Assembly: GCA_024704765.1 (NCBI GenBank)
Contig: JAKMXF010000122.1
Location: 124,001-188,000, forward strand
DNA: 64,000 nucleotides
Source of the DNA: Oopsacas minuta
Lineage: Eukaryota; Porifera; Hexactinellida; Lyssacinosida; Leucopsacidae
Direction of reading: 5' to 3'
Both the position numbers and the translations under genes were made by a program. The notes below the pieces were generated by a model that searched no databases, had not been told where the DNA came from, and was given only the letters and a program-made list of their open reading frames with translations. Shown piece by piece: positions 13,080 to 24,161 of this stretch. Numbering within the stretch: position 1 is the stretch's first letter; each line of letters opens with the position of its first letter.

Positions 13080-13304
13080 GTCTAAATGACGTCATCTTTT
13101 GGCTCAATTGGCAAATATGTTTTGAATGATGCTCAATCTTTGAAATCATGTAGACCATCATCCATTGAGCGAGTTCAAAATGTAGAAGTACCAAATGATC
13201 TAAAACCTTTTCTGTGTAAATATACAAAATGTCCTAATTTAGTGCGCACATTTCTGAGTTATCACAGATCATGGATCGTACATGTTTTGGTGATATCCTC
13301 TTAG
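13080..13304 (+). CDS. Possible alternative first coding exon (unrecognised protein)
   Basis: An acceptor-like gagttttcag is followed by GTCTAA and an ATG at 13086, giving an open frame of 72 codons with coding-like composition: MTSSFGSIGKYVLNDAQSLK, later PSSIERVQNVEVPNDLKPFL and CKYTKCPN. The spacing of Cys and His (C-x4-C with downstream His) hints at a small zinc-binding unit, but no family is recognised. In-frame TAA just before the ATG means it could only be a first coding exon. It does not fit the phase of exon 2. A weak donor (A|GTTATC) would give one base, matching exon 3. Quite uncertain. Confidence 0.3.
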
Positions 13305-13494
13305 AATTCAGAATTTATCGTTACAAGTATCGTTAATTCAGGATAGCGAATCAATTGTTTACACTCGACTTTCCATACCCTTATTATGCCTTATGATAGC
13401 TCTTACTTATTTGCCGTAATCGTGAATATGGCCATATATCGTCATTTTCAACATTGTACATTAATTTTCAGACATAACATATCAAAAAGAATTA

Positions 13495-14828
13495 CAGGGG
13501 CATTCAATATATACTAATCACTGTATATTTTTAATGAAATAGCAGTTCTAAGCTTGTATTTCTCAGTGCGATTATATAGAACCATATTTCAACTTTCTAA
13601 CAAAACTTAGAGAGAGTTGATCACTTAATTATTTCCTAAGTTTCAGTTATTTTTAGAAACCTACATTTTCTCCTTTACATTTTTCATGGCTTCTTGTCCA
13701 AATTTTTCGAACTTGAACAACGAAAGTACATCAAATTTCGCACCATTCTCGAAATCTCTCCAAAGTCTATTCATGACGAGTTGGCAACGATATGTGGAGA
13801 AGATACTTTATGGTATTCAACTGTCAGAAGGTGGGTGAGCCTATTTAGGGAAGGTAGGACCTCTGTCCAAGACGCCCCTCGTCCTGGAGCACCAAAACTG
13901 GCGACCAACAATGACAAATTGAGTGAAGTAAAGGAATATGTCGCGTCTTTTCCGCATTCTTCGGTTGAGGAGGTAGCTAACTGTGTTGGCATTTCAACGG
14001 GAAGTGCACACACAATTCTGAACACGGATTTAGAACTGAGGAAGGTCCAAATGCGATGGATGCGACATTGCTTAACTTTTCCACAAAATGCCGCGAGACT
14101 CCAAATAGCTAAGGAAAACCTTGAGATCTATGAAGGGAGTGCCCCAGACGGTAAATAGAGATAGTAACAGGAGATGAAACATGGATACAATTCAAACCAC
14201 TGATCAGAAAGCAAGATGGCAGGGTATGGCTAAAGAAGGGAGAGGTACCCCCAGCTGTTTGTGTGTCCGACTTCCGTGCCCCGAGGTCTTGTACTGCATA
14301 TTATTCGATGACCTAGGTCCTGTAGCCCAAATCCCTGTTCCCAAAGGTCAGACACTCACAGGACAATTTTACGCAGATGTGGTGTTGCCTGAGGTCGAAA
14401 AACATTATCTTAAGCGTCGTCCAAAGACTGGAACTCGTGGTCTCAAAATTTTGCACGATAATGCTAGACCGCATAAATCTTTGGCTGTAAGGCAAAAAAT
14501 TAAAGATATGGATATGCACGAAGTTCCACATCCACATTACTCCCCTGATATAGCCCCATGTGACTTCTGGCTGTTTAGAAAACTCAAAGATAACGTCTCC
14601 GGATGCGAATTTGAGGATCGGCTCAGCCTTGGTCGGGCAATTTACAGATACCTTGAAGTCATTCCAAAGGATGAGTACAGAAAGACATTTGAAAATTGGA
14701 TTAAAAGGCTAAATTCAGTTGTAGCGTATAAAGGAGACTACTTTGAACATTCATAGCAAAAATTACCAACTTTACACAAGTATCTATAGTTTTAGATGGT
14801 ATGATTAGTATTTATTGAATGCCCCTTT
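13495..14828 (+). mobile_element. Full-length mariner element, copy 1 (1334 bp)
   Basis: Both ends carry inverted repeats with the core GGGGCATTCAATA, an A or T, then ATACTAATCA, flanked by TA at 13493-13494 and 14829-14830 as for Tc1/mariner insertion. The length is typical for a mariner. The same family recurs at 29068-30401 and, truncated, at 39665-40311. Only 232 bp separate this copy from the intact mariner at 15060. Confidence 0.9.
13694..14756 (+). pseudogene. Mariner transposase, copy 1, two frameshifts
   Basis: Mariner transposases cut and join DNA at TA sites using a DD34D triad. The N-terminal helix-turn-helix half is open at 13694-14158 and ends in a stop just before the first catalytic motif. 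That motif, VTGDETWIQF, lies in a different frame at about 14164-14193. The third frame (14181-14756) carries LHDNARPH and YSPDIAPCDFWLF, with 34 residues between the two Asp, and runs to the C-terminus. At least two frameshifts therefore separate the parts. The copy at 29068 has the same breaks, so both probably descend from an already defective source mobilised in trans. Confidence 0.85.
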
Positions 14829-15059
14829 TAGAAGGGTGTGTGAAATTGAACATATACAAAAAGCTTGTTGAACTCATTTTGCCATATCAACGATTATCGA
14901 TTTATGAGGATGTTGTCAATATACACTTATGATCCTTGTTCGATATTAAAATTCTCAGTAATTTTGTGTTGATGAATTGTATATATCAATAATACATATA
15001 TTTGGGTCAAACTTAACCTATTTCTTAATATCTGGCATCATAGAATTGCTATTAATATA

Positions 15060-16363
15060 CCGAGTGTTCAATAAGTTCGAGTAAACTATACAAAGCACTT
15101 ACAGTAGAGCTAATTTAACGTAACCACATACATACCTAGTGAATCCATACTTCCTAGCCAAATTTCAGGATTATAAGTGCTATACTCGATTTTTTGTAGC
15201 CAATTTTATAATCTTCACTTTCAATATTTTAATATTATGGAAAATTTGAATAAGAGAGATTTCCGTGCGATCATTTTCTACAATTTCAAACGTGGATTAA
15301 ACGTTGCGGATTGCAGTTGTGAGATGTTTTCTATCTTTGGGGATCAAAGTCCAACCCAATCCAACATCTACAAGTGGTATCGTCAATTCCGTTTGGGCCA
15401 CACATCCCTTGACGATGAGTCACGTTCAGGACGTCCAATTACGGCGGTCACTGAGGAGAATATCGACAAAGTATCGAAGCTAGTAACTGAGGATAGGCAA
15501 ATCACTGTCAGACAGTTAGCTTTCGAGGTTTCGGTCTCATCGGGGACAATAGAAACCATCTTACACCAACACCTTGGGCTAAAGAGGGTTTGTTCTAAGT
15601 TGGTCCCCTATTTATTAAATTTTGAGCAAAAAAATCGTCGACTAGAATTTTGTCGTTTTATGCTGCTAAAGTATTCCAAAAAAGATTCGCGACGCTGGTC
15701 AGAAGTCATAACTGGTGACGAGACATGGATCTATTATTACAACATTCAATCAAAGCAGCAGAGCTCAAAATGGATCTTTGAAGATGAGCAACCGGACACA
15801 ATTCCTAAGCAAACCAGGGTGGTCGACAAGCAAATGTTTGCTGTTTTCTTCTCTACAAGAGGGATAATAGAATATGTGATGCTTCCTGAGAAGCACACTG
15901 ATACTGCAACTTGGTACACTGAAAATTGTCTTCCGCAAGTGTTCCAAGCTGTCGAGAGGTTTTGTCCAAAGACTGGTCTTCGCGGAATGAAATTCCACCA
16001 TGACAATGCTCCAGCTCACACTGCACGAAAAACTAAGGATTATATCAAACAATCGGGGCTAGAATTGATCGATCATCCACCCTATAGCCCAGATCTAGCC
16101 CCCTGCGACTTCTGGTTGTTTCCTACTATAAAACGCCATCTAAAAGGTAGACGGTTTTATTCGGAAACAGAGCTGAGCGTCGCATTTTTGGATGCAATTG
16201 ACCTCATACCAGAAAGTCGCTACTCAAGACTATTTGACATGTGGTTAGAACGGTGTCAAAGGTGTATTGATGCTAATGGGGAGTATTTCGAACATTAGAA
16301 ATAGTACTTTTATATCTATCTGTACTGTAAGCATACTTTTGCTCGAACTTATTGAACACTCGG
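15060..16363 (+). mobile_element. Full-length mariner element, apparently intact (1304 bp)
   Basis: The inverted ends (CCGAGTGTTCAATAAGTTCG then AG at both termini) are nearly identical and are flanked by TA at 15058-15059 and 16364-16365. The transposase frame runs uninterrupted through the interior. Intact ends plus intact frame make this the youngest-looking transposon in the window. Confidence 0.92.
15237..16298 (+). CDS. Mariner transposase, DD34D, intact frame (353 aa)
   Basis: This enzyme binds the element's own inverted repeats and performs cut-and-paste transposition at TA. The ATG at 15237 is chosen because it gives a start (MENLNKRDFRAIIFYNFKRG) and length normal for mariner transposases; the frame stays open upstream to 15177 but without ATG. 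Helix-turn-helix regions occupy about residues 1-110 (including SIFGDQSPTQSNIYKWYRQF and SGRPITAV). Catalytic motifs follow: ITGDETWIYYY (first Asp), FHHDNAPAHTA (second Asp) and YSPDLAPCDFWLF (third Asp), with 34 residues between the second and third. The usual WVPHEL linker reads LVPYLL here. No stop or frameshift is visible, so the protein could be functional. Confidence 0.92.
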   Translation: MENLNKRDFRAIIFYNFKRGLNVADCSCEMFSIFGDQSPTQSNIYKWYRQFRLGHTSLDDESRSGRPITAVTEENIDKVSKLVTEDRQITVRQLAFEVSVSSGTIETILHQHLGLKRVCSKLVPYLLNFEQKNRRLEFCRFMLLKYSKKDSRRWSEVITGDETWIYYYNIQSKQQSSKWIFEDEQPDTIPKQTRVVDKQMFAVFFSTRGIIEYVMLPEKHTDTATWYTENCLPQVFQAVERFCPKTGLRGMKFHHDNAPAHTARKTKDYIKQSGLELIDHPPYSPDLAPCDFWLFPTIKRHLKGRRFYSETELSVAFLDAIDLIPESRYSRLFDMWLERCQRCIDANGEYFEH

Positions 16364-16365
16364 TA

Positions 16366-17570
16366 TACCTTATCTCCATTTATCCCCACTCGAGGGAAAG
16401 TGGGTCAATGATTTTGCCTTATCTATTATTTACTATGGTCCAGCTATTTTGTAACACATATCCAACATCTCATATATTACTAGTGAATCGATGTGTTAAG
16501 GCTAAACATTAACATTTTTAGATAACTATGAAGTTTTCATTTCCCAACTTTGTAAACATGGCGAGTATACTTGATAGTCCAGTTGAGAAGCTCCATATAA
16601 TCGGTATACTGTGAAAATTCGTGATACTAACAAGAAATTTTGTTGAGAGATACTTGAGGACATTTGAATTCATATTTAGGCATAAGTTGTGCTTGATCCC
16701 TTCCCTAAGTCATAATTCTGGCACCTTAATGCCCCTTTGTCTGAAATTAGTGCGTATTTTCAGAGAAATGCATAACATTCCCAAATGCAGACTAATCTTA
16801 TTATATTGCGATACAGTATTGTATTCTTAGCAAATTGATGGGTCACATGATCCGATTCGCTCCACTTTTGAGAGTGAATGTGAAACATTCCCGCGTTGTC
16901 AAAGGGAATTTTTTCCAAACATGGTTATTTGACCGCTATAATGTAAGGAAATATTTAGTCTCTAATTTATTTTCTCTTCTAATATTAGTAGTCAGTATGA
17001 AATTTCCATTCATTCGCATGGAGATGTTTTGAAACATTGTCCTTGAAAATGCAGGAATGTAATGCATTCCACCTCAAAAATTCCGCGAATCAGTTTTTAT
17101 ATCTATTCTATTGTCCTAAATTACCATTATGCAAAATTGCATGTTACTATCACGGTTTGCATATATTTAGTGCGTATCCGCTGTACCATAAGTAAATACC
17201 AACAAATTCAAGCTTGGAGTATTTGCTTTGTTTCCAATTTTTATATAGCGACTATTAGCTTATTCGTCTATCCAACCCCCAAGCGGTAGACTCTACAATC
17301 ACATCTAATAAACTCTTAACAACCAAATTCGTTTTCAGCACTAAATTCCAGCAATGTGATCACTTGAACATAAGTATTCTTGTGTAATATTTGCAGACGA
17401 ACAGTATTCATCGGAGGTAGCATTCGATTTCAGTTAATTTAATCGCCATGTTTTAGCCGCCCCCTTTATTCGGTAAACCAACCCAGCCCTGTTCCTATTT
17501 TTACACTCACATATGTGTATTATTCCGTTGTCAAACAATTATATTTTGTTGTTAATTTTGAAGTTTGAGA
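16366..17570. other. AT-rich intron DNA, no gene seen
   Basis: Only short ORFs of strongly AT-driven composition. No transposase motif, RNA gene or paired repeat was seen. Confidence 0.4.
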
Positions 17571-18415
17571 TATAATGTTTGACAGTGACACAACGGCGAG
17601 AGTTATGGAACAATTTTCTCTAATACTTTGGGCATGGTATTCGGTATACGATCAATCATTCTTTGCTTTTGGAATTGCAAGATTAACTATCTACAACTTT
17701 ATTACACTGTCACGAAGAGAAGCAATGTGGACAGAAATCCACAAGCTGGCCTATTTCTGAGAAAATTCCTTAAAGGGCCCAGCAGTATCTAAAGTGTCAA
17801 ATGGCTCGTATACTAGGTGTATCGAACCAAGAAATTGGTCGAAAATTCGAATTTTTGAATCTTATATTCGTGAGATTGCCAAAGAGAACGATCTTATGTC
17901 ACAAGTGTGAGAGAGCCTCTGACTAGAAATCTACAATCCCAAGCAAGCTATTGATGGCAAGTCTATATGTATTATGCGTAAGGAGTTTTCTTCTTTCTTG
18001 GGCAACACAAATTGAATGGATGATGACTCTTATTTCAGGCTGAAAGATGACAATGTTAATGCCAACCTGGGTTATTATGCTTCCAAAAGCTTCACATGAA
18101 ATCCCTGAATATTCCTTTCGTTTTACTCGTAAATCTATTTGCGCATCTAAATTTCTCTTATGGTTAGCGATTTCGCGAGAAGAGGCTTTGGAATCGTTCG
18201 TTTCTCCTCCGAATCTATCAATACATGGTGACATTTAGCGAAATCATGTGTAAATAGGGTCTTATCCCCTTCTTGAAATTTTCATCAAAAAAGAGATTCA
18301 TGCTCTGCCCTGATTAAGCCAGCATGCATTATGCAAAGGATATCCTGAAGCTATTATGTGAACTAAATATCTCGTGTATTCCGAAATCTCCTAACCCCCA
18401 AACATAAATTTTAAC
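17571..18415 (+). pseudogene. Tc1/mariner-superfamily transposase relic
   Basis: Pieces in several frames appear in the order expected of a Tc1/mariner transposase. A helix-turn-helix-like segment QMARILGVSNQEIGRKFE (about 17800-17855) is followed by a first-catalytic-Asp region MDDDSYFRLKDDNVNANLGY (about 18018-18078). The next piece is the frame 18047-18238 with IPEYSFRFTRKS and LLWLAISREE, and then LCPD and HYAKDILKLLCELNIS (about 18305-18385), which matches the second catalytic Asp region of this superfamily. Stops separate the pieces and no inverted ends were found. It differs from the DD34D mariners and the maT elements here. Confidence 0.55.
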
Positions 18416-18803
18416 ATTCAATTTATTCTAGTGAATAATTCAAATATTCCAGTTTTTGTTATGTTGGGGTCATATTTTTCATGACTATTATCATTACTTG
18501 ATATATTTTCGAATAAATCATTAAACCTTGTGATGACCAGCTTTTGGTGTTTGGTGGGTAGGATCTATGATAGTCTAGCATGGTATTGTATATCTAGCAA
18601 AATGGAAACTTTACTATCTCGCTAGTTCAGTTTCACGAATACATTCTTTACAAACATAGTTTCCAAGTCTCACTGATCCAAATTAGACTCACGGTTTGAA
18701 TGTAATCTCACTTTCATTATACGTACATATCAAGCCGAACTAATCTACAATCCGAAGGCTTTACTGTTTACTAATAGATGCATGGTTTCTGGATGTAAGC
18801 TTT
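18416..18803. other. AT-rich intron DNA, nothing recognised
   Basis: No ORF or repeat of note between the Tc1-like relic and the following inverted-repeat element. Confidence 0.4.
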
Positions 18804-18805
18804 TA

Positions 18806-19589
18806 GACTACTATATCAAACAGATAGGAAAGTAGCCGAGTAACGGTTAAACAAAGGGAGGCCATTTAATTATATCTCATAAAAGTTAAATTTACTCTTT
18901 AAAATTTGTGAAATAATCTTTTTTAGCGTTAGAAAATGCAAGGAATCAGTCAAGACTACCTAAAAAGTTCAAACGGCCAACCTTCATCTCGTTTAGGCAC
19001 CATTTATGCAATTGCGTTAGCATTTATATTTTTTGACTATTTTCTCAAATATTTTTGTAAAAGATCTATTTTATTTTATTTTATTTTATGCAAATATTGT
19101 TTGAATTCGTAAATGTACTTCACACTCAAGTTGAACCATATTTTCAAGATAGTCTATCGGAAGAAAAATTTCTGAATTATACCATTGACATGAAAATAAT
19201 CTATTTTTCAAAATAAATATGAATATTCAAAAATATGATATAAAGATGTGATCCGAATTTTATTCTAAAGAAAATGTTCTAATTATTTATACCATATGAA
19301 TAAATTGAGGACATTAATTCATGAAATATACGAATTTCAAAAGTAAAATATCTATTTTTGATGAGCATTCGTGTCAATTTTGAGGTCGTGATTTGAATGT
19401 GCCTAAACGAGATGAAAGATGACCGTTTGAACTTTTTAGGTAGTCTTAACTGATTCCTCACATTTTCTAACCCTAACAAAAGATCATTTCACAAATTTGG
19501 TGGGTTAATTTAGCTTTTATGAGATTTATAAAATGGCCTCTCTTTTATTCGTGGCTCGGCTACTTTCCTAACTGTATGATATAGTAGTC
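18806..19589. mobile_element. Long inverted-repeat MITE (about 784 bp)
   Basis: The left arm (about 18806-19015) and right arm (about 19385-19589) are inverted copies of roughly 200 bp. Ends read GACTACTATATCA and TGATATAGTAGTC and are flanked by TA on both sides. The arms share CTCGTTTAGGCAC / GTGCCTAAACGAG and ACTACCTAAAAAGTTC / GAACTTTTTAGGTAGT. The loop of about 370 bp is very AT-rich and has a short ATTTT run at 19069-19089. No coding capacity. Confidence 0.75.
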
Positions 19590-19616
19590 TATGGCTCATT
19601 TTACAGATTCAAAGTA

Positions 19617-20081
19617 CAGTGGAACTTCCCCCTCCGTAATCCGGAATTCCCCTAAACCGACCATATTACTGTTGGCTGATCATTTTGTATATAAAACAAA
19701 CTCAATCCAGAGCCCTCTATGTAATGCTAGTCGATTAATGTAAATTAGACCTGTATAATTCGATATTTTTCAGAACATGTCGGATCATGGAGGTTTTTTA
19801 CCCCTTAATCCGATATTATACATAGTTTACTATACTGAATCTAATTTGCTGTCAGTATAATATTTCACAACCATAAAACTTGCATTTTAAGCCTTTATGA
19901 TCGGACAAATTTTTTCGTTTTCTATTAATGTTGGATTATAGAGATTATTTAATTCTATAATCCGACATTTTGCTCGTTTGCGGCAATGTCAGATTACGCA
20001 GATTACTTCATAATCGAACAATTTGGTAATCATATCTTTTTTTCGTCTCTCATTGAGTGTCGGATTATGGAAGTTCCACTC
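19617..20081. mobile_element. Pogo/Tigger-like MITE (465 bp) with repeated internal motif
   Basis: The ends (CAGTGGAACTTCC on the left, and GAGTGGAACTTCC when the right end is reverse complemented) are flanked by TA at 19615-19616 and 20082-20083. Such ends are typical of pogo/Tigger elements. A motif related to TGTCGGATTATG recurs in both orientations about every 30-100 bp through the element, and two more copies (AATCCGACA) follow at about 20156 and 20196. No ORF. Confidence 0.7.
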
Positions 20082-20210
20082 TAATGATATCCTACATGAG
20101 AAAATATTCTATCCAGTTGAACAAGCATAACCCTACAACTGTATTATGAATGACAATCCGACAGCATCCTGATATGTTACCCTAAATCTTGTCAATCCGA
20201 CACTATTTCC

Positions 20211-21574
20211 AGCCCCTAATGGGTATCAGATCCTTTGGGGTTATTTAGTAATTTAGAAGTATTTGTAAATTATTTTCAGCTTTATTGAGGCATTCATTCT
20301 TCTAAAGATTTTTCCCTATAGTTCATCCAGAGATTCCAACCCTCATTATCGTTATTCACCTTCATATTATGCATATGATCTGGTTCAGGCAGCCTAGAAT
20401 AATCGTTCTAGAGCCTTTTCTATGTATTTTATTGAAATTATCGTATTTTCTTTTCTAAAGTAATGAGTTTAGTATTTCAACTGACATATTAATCACTTTA
20501 TGAATAAGTTTGTATCATGAATGTCTTTCTTTTCCTATTTACCTGTGGTTATTTTAAACATTATATCGCTAAAGGCACCAAACGATCCTCAATTTCAGAT
20601 CCTGTTCTTTGGGTGGGTATGGCTATATAATTTAGTGTATATATTACATTGGAGGTCTGCGACTAAATATCAGAGAAACTCTACTATATTGTATTATTAC
20701 TAGAATTTTTCGGTCAATAAGGAACTCCTCTATAATTGACTCAATTACCTGAAACATATTTAGCGAAGTTAACCTTATCTTAATTTCTACATTTCTGTTC
20801 TATATTATAGATCATTCTACTTTATAGATGCATATCATATCCATCTCTTGAAAGCAATCAAGTTTGGAATACTGTGAATCCATCTCATCCCAACTACCCA
20901 CAAGTCGCTAAGAATATCATGTATTGTACAAAGTAAGTTCTTAAACTCTGGTGCAATAATAATTTTTCAATATTTTAATTGACGTTATTCATTATCTAAA
21001 CTGGGTATAGTAGTGTACGGTAATTATTACATTTGTATTCAGGTTGTTTTCATATTGTACAAACATCTGTAATTCATATGAGTGGGAACTTATATTCATA
21101 ATTGAATGTATAACATATATGTAGAATATCATGTCTCCAAACCTAAAAAGCAATAAAAATGTCAAATTGTGCAAATTTCATTCCTTTGTAAGCATTAGTA
21201 GGAAATAATGGCTCATTCATTGAACAATAAATATCGCATCGTTGAATTCAGATGTAATTTACGAAGTGATGTAACGATTCTTTTGTAAAATATTTATAAT
21301 TATTGTCATGATAAATTTGTCAGGTCCTTGAATTCCAGTAGTGACTATTGATGGCAATTATTTGTCAATATTCATTTATATGTCAAAAACTCTTAATGCT
21401 CTATCAAAACTCATAATTGTCAATTTGAATATATACCTGGTTTGCCATATATTATCATCCATTTTGAAATGATTCTCCTATGACACTGGCGCTATTTTGA
21501 TTATTATCATATATGGAGTTATTGATAACTGTGTAAAAGTCCTTTAGATGTCATCTCAAAATGTTTTATAAAGA
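20211..21574. other. AT-rich intron DNA, no gene seen
   Basis: ORFs are short and without motifs. No repeats or RNA genes recognised. Confidence 0.4.
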
Positions 21575-22105
21575 TGGTAAATCGACTTTTCCCACTTGAG
21601 TGAAACACATTTGGCGAAACCCGTTTGAGTGAACTCATTTGAGCGAAGTCCTAAATGAGCGACCACTTCTTTTAGCAGATCCACAATATGACAAAAGCCA
21701 ATAAGGAGTGGAATTATCCATGACTGTGAAAATATCAACAATAGAAGTGTGTTAACTCAGCAAATTCAATACTATTCACAATTTCACAAAGAATGTGGAT
21801 TAGTTTCTACTCAGAATAGCGCATAATGTATCTCAACCCACAAGTATTTCACTATAACAGAGTATATAGTATTTAACCCACTTCTAAAATAATAATAGAC
21901 AATTGTTTTTCATATTTCTTCAGGTTTTGTTCTTAATATAAGTAATCTATTAACCAAATGATCCATTATTTTCCTTATACTACATTGCATTTCTATATTC
22001 GCTGTTTTGTGGGTTCGCTAAAAGAAACGGTCGTTCATTTATGACTTAGCTTCAATGAGTTCGCTTAAATGCGTTGCAATCAAGTGGGGACGAATCGGTA
22101 AATTG
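21575..22105. repeat. Imperfect inverted repeat, fold-back element
   Basis: Bases about 21575-21695 and 22010-22105 are inverted and diverged copies. They share CCCACTTGA, GAACTCATT, AAATGA-CGACC and TTCTTTTAGC when one arm is reverse complemented. The left arm carries an extra internal repeat of about 20 bp (GGCGAAAC / GAGTGAAC). The spacer is about 310 bp. No target duplication is obvious. Confidence 0.5.
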
Positions 22106-22819
22106 AGTATATGCTATAAATCGGCAAGAGCGAGTTGTGTTAAAAGCATCTTTACATTATTTCGTATATTAGCTTTGAAATCTAAGGTGCAATATCTACC
22201 GTTTTACATCTCACCAAAGAATACCCATTTCTCCAACTAGTGCCTACAATGTGAAGAAATTTTGCGGATTTTGAAAATTTGTTGCTTTTTTGTTTGGAGA
22301 CATGTTATTCTACATATCTATATACATTTACTTGGGAACTATAGTTCTTTTGTTCTATATGAAACCCTATTTTAACAAATACAATATTTACATTACTATA
22401 TTTATCCCTGGTCCATCTGATGGGATTTCTTATGTTGAGAAGGCTACGGCTAGACTTAAATAGTTATTTTGTTGAATATATTCGGACACATGATGTTTGC
22501 ATATTTTGGCCCCCCGGCCGCAACTGGTCCCGGACTATTTTCTGTAAATTGACATTTTACGCTCATTTTGGTCCCTTAGCAGAAAATTGTTCCCCCATTT
22601 CTGTATTCATAATTGCTGTCATGAATTTTGATTAAGCATCACGTCTTTGTTGTAGTAGTAAGTGTTGCTTACTTGCTATTTTGCGATGGCAGCACTATCC
22701 ACATATAGCTATAGCCAAAGTGTTCAATTAATACTATTTTGTATATATATATTTGCATTTTGACCTGTCACCATTTATAGTAAAATTCACATATATTCAT
22801 TAAAATTTCAATCACTTTG
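22106..22819. other. Intron DNA, no gene seen
   Basis: No family motifs. A GC-richer patch at 22505-22535 (CCCCCGGCCGCAACTGGTCC) stands out but has no identified role. Confidence 0.35.
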
Positions 22820-24010
22820 AATGGATCCTAATGAGTATTATATTACCCAAAACTATTTGAGGCTATCATCTAACCCTGTTTGTTCAGACAGAGTGGCCAA
22901 AAGACTCATACGTACTAGGCTTCTTCTTATAAGATTAAATCTGGAAAATTGTTCTAACCTAAAGAGAATTCTTTACCTCTTTTCATTAAAGTTGGTAAAT
23001 TATCTGATGAATTAAGAGATTTCACTACAATGATGCTCATCAGTTTTTTCGTTAGTCATATTGTATAGCAAAGGATAGCTACTATTGGCCAAAATTGTAC
23101 TTTGAAATACAAAACTACATTAATAATGGTGTTGGATGTCAGAAAGGTCTTTTATGTATAAAAGTATTACAAAACCTTTGCATCCACTCCCTATCATAAC
23201 CCAAGTATTATTTAGGGTGGCATGGACTTAACAGGCCCCTTCGTCCAATCGCAAGGATTCATATACATTCTCACTTTTATAGACCATGTCACAAAATGGA
23301 TCAAAACTCGAGCTCATAATCTAAAGATGCTAAAGAAATAGCAAAGAGGGTTTTCAATTTATTTCCGACAAGATGCTATCCTGCAAAAGTAAGTTGACAA
23401 TCGTTCCGAACTCACAGATATTCTATCTAAAACTTTACAAGAAGTACATGATTGTAAGCTTTTCTGCATCTATAGACACAGGTGGTATTGTGTAACTTGA
23501 CCAAAGGCCATCAAAAGAGCTCTAAGTTAATCAATCAATCAGATAAAGGAAGATTTGTTCCATTATTTAGATCAAGTAACTATAAGTTTGACATTCGACC
23601 GCGTGAAACCTCTGGTTATTCGGCTTTCGAATTGATGCATGGTAGCCAAAACACCCCCTCTCGAACTAAGTAGAAAAATTTCATTCCTCTATCCTTATTC
23701 AAATTGATAGCGCATCCGTGAAATCACTTATTTTTGAAGCGAGGACTTTGGAGAATTAGTTCAAGGACTGATAGATGAACAAATTGTATCTTTTAACTGT
23801 CCGGAGAGTACCTCATTAAATCTAAAAGGAGATGAAAAAACAAATAGATAAACAAGTAAATCTGATATACAGAGATTTTCATATTAATGATGAAGTGTTA
23901 ATGCGAAATTTATCCACTAAGAAGAGCAAAGGAGAAAACTTTATGATAAGTGGGTAGGACCATTTCCTATTACAAAGATACAATAGTTTAATTCCAACTC
24001 CCTACAAATA
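22820..24010 (+). pseudogene. Ty3/gypsy- or Ginger-type integrase relic
   Basis: Broken frames carry integrase landmarks in order. They begin with a zinc-binding-domain end SYYWPKLYFEIQNYINNG (about 23070-23125) and the start of the catalytic core GMDLTGPFVQSQGFIYI then FIDHVTKWIK (about 23220-23310), which includes the first catalytic Asp. Further on come GYSAFELMHGSQ (within 23482-23673), typical of the end of the core, and a C-terminal YDKWVGPFPI segment (about 23940). Stops and frameshifts abound, and I saw neither reverse transcriptase nor long terminal repeats. It could come from an LTR retrotransposon or from a Ginger-type DNA transposon that uses the same integrase. Confidence 0.6.
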
Positions 24011-24161
24011 TAGAAGGGTACAGTTAATAATTTTCTAATGTTAAGAAATATGGAGAAGTCATAGTACAATTGCTGATAAATCTGACATCCAGAAGAATAT
24101 TTCAATTCTACAGAATATTCTGTTTTACATGAAGATTTCTTAACAACAATATCGTATATAG

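Noticed and set aside
15746-16052. Minus-strand ORFs opposite the intact mariner transposase
   Set aside because: They are antisense shadows of the transposase frame.
19060-19090. ATTTT run as a separate microsatellite feature
   Set aside because: Only about four units and inside the loop of the inverted-repeat element; reported there.
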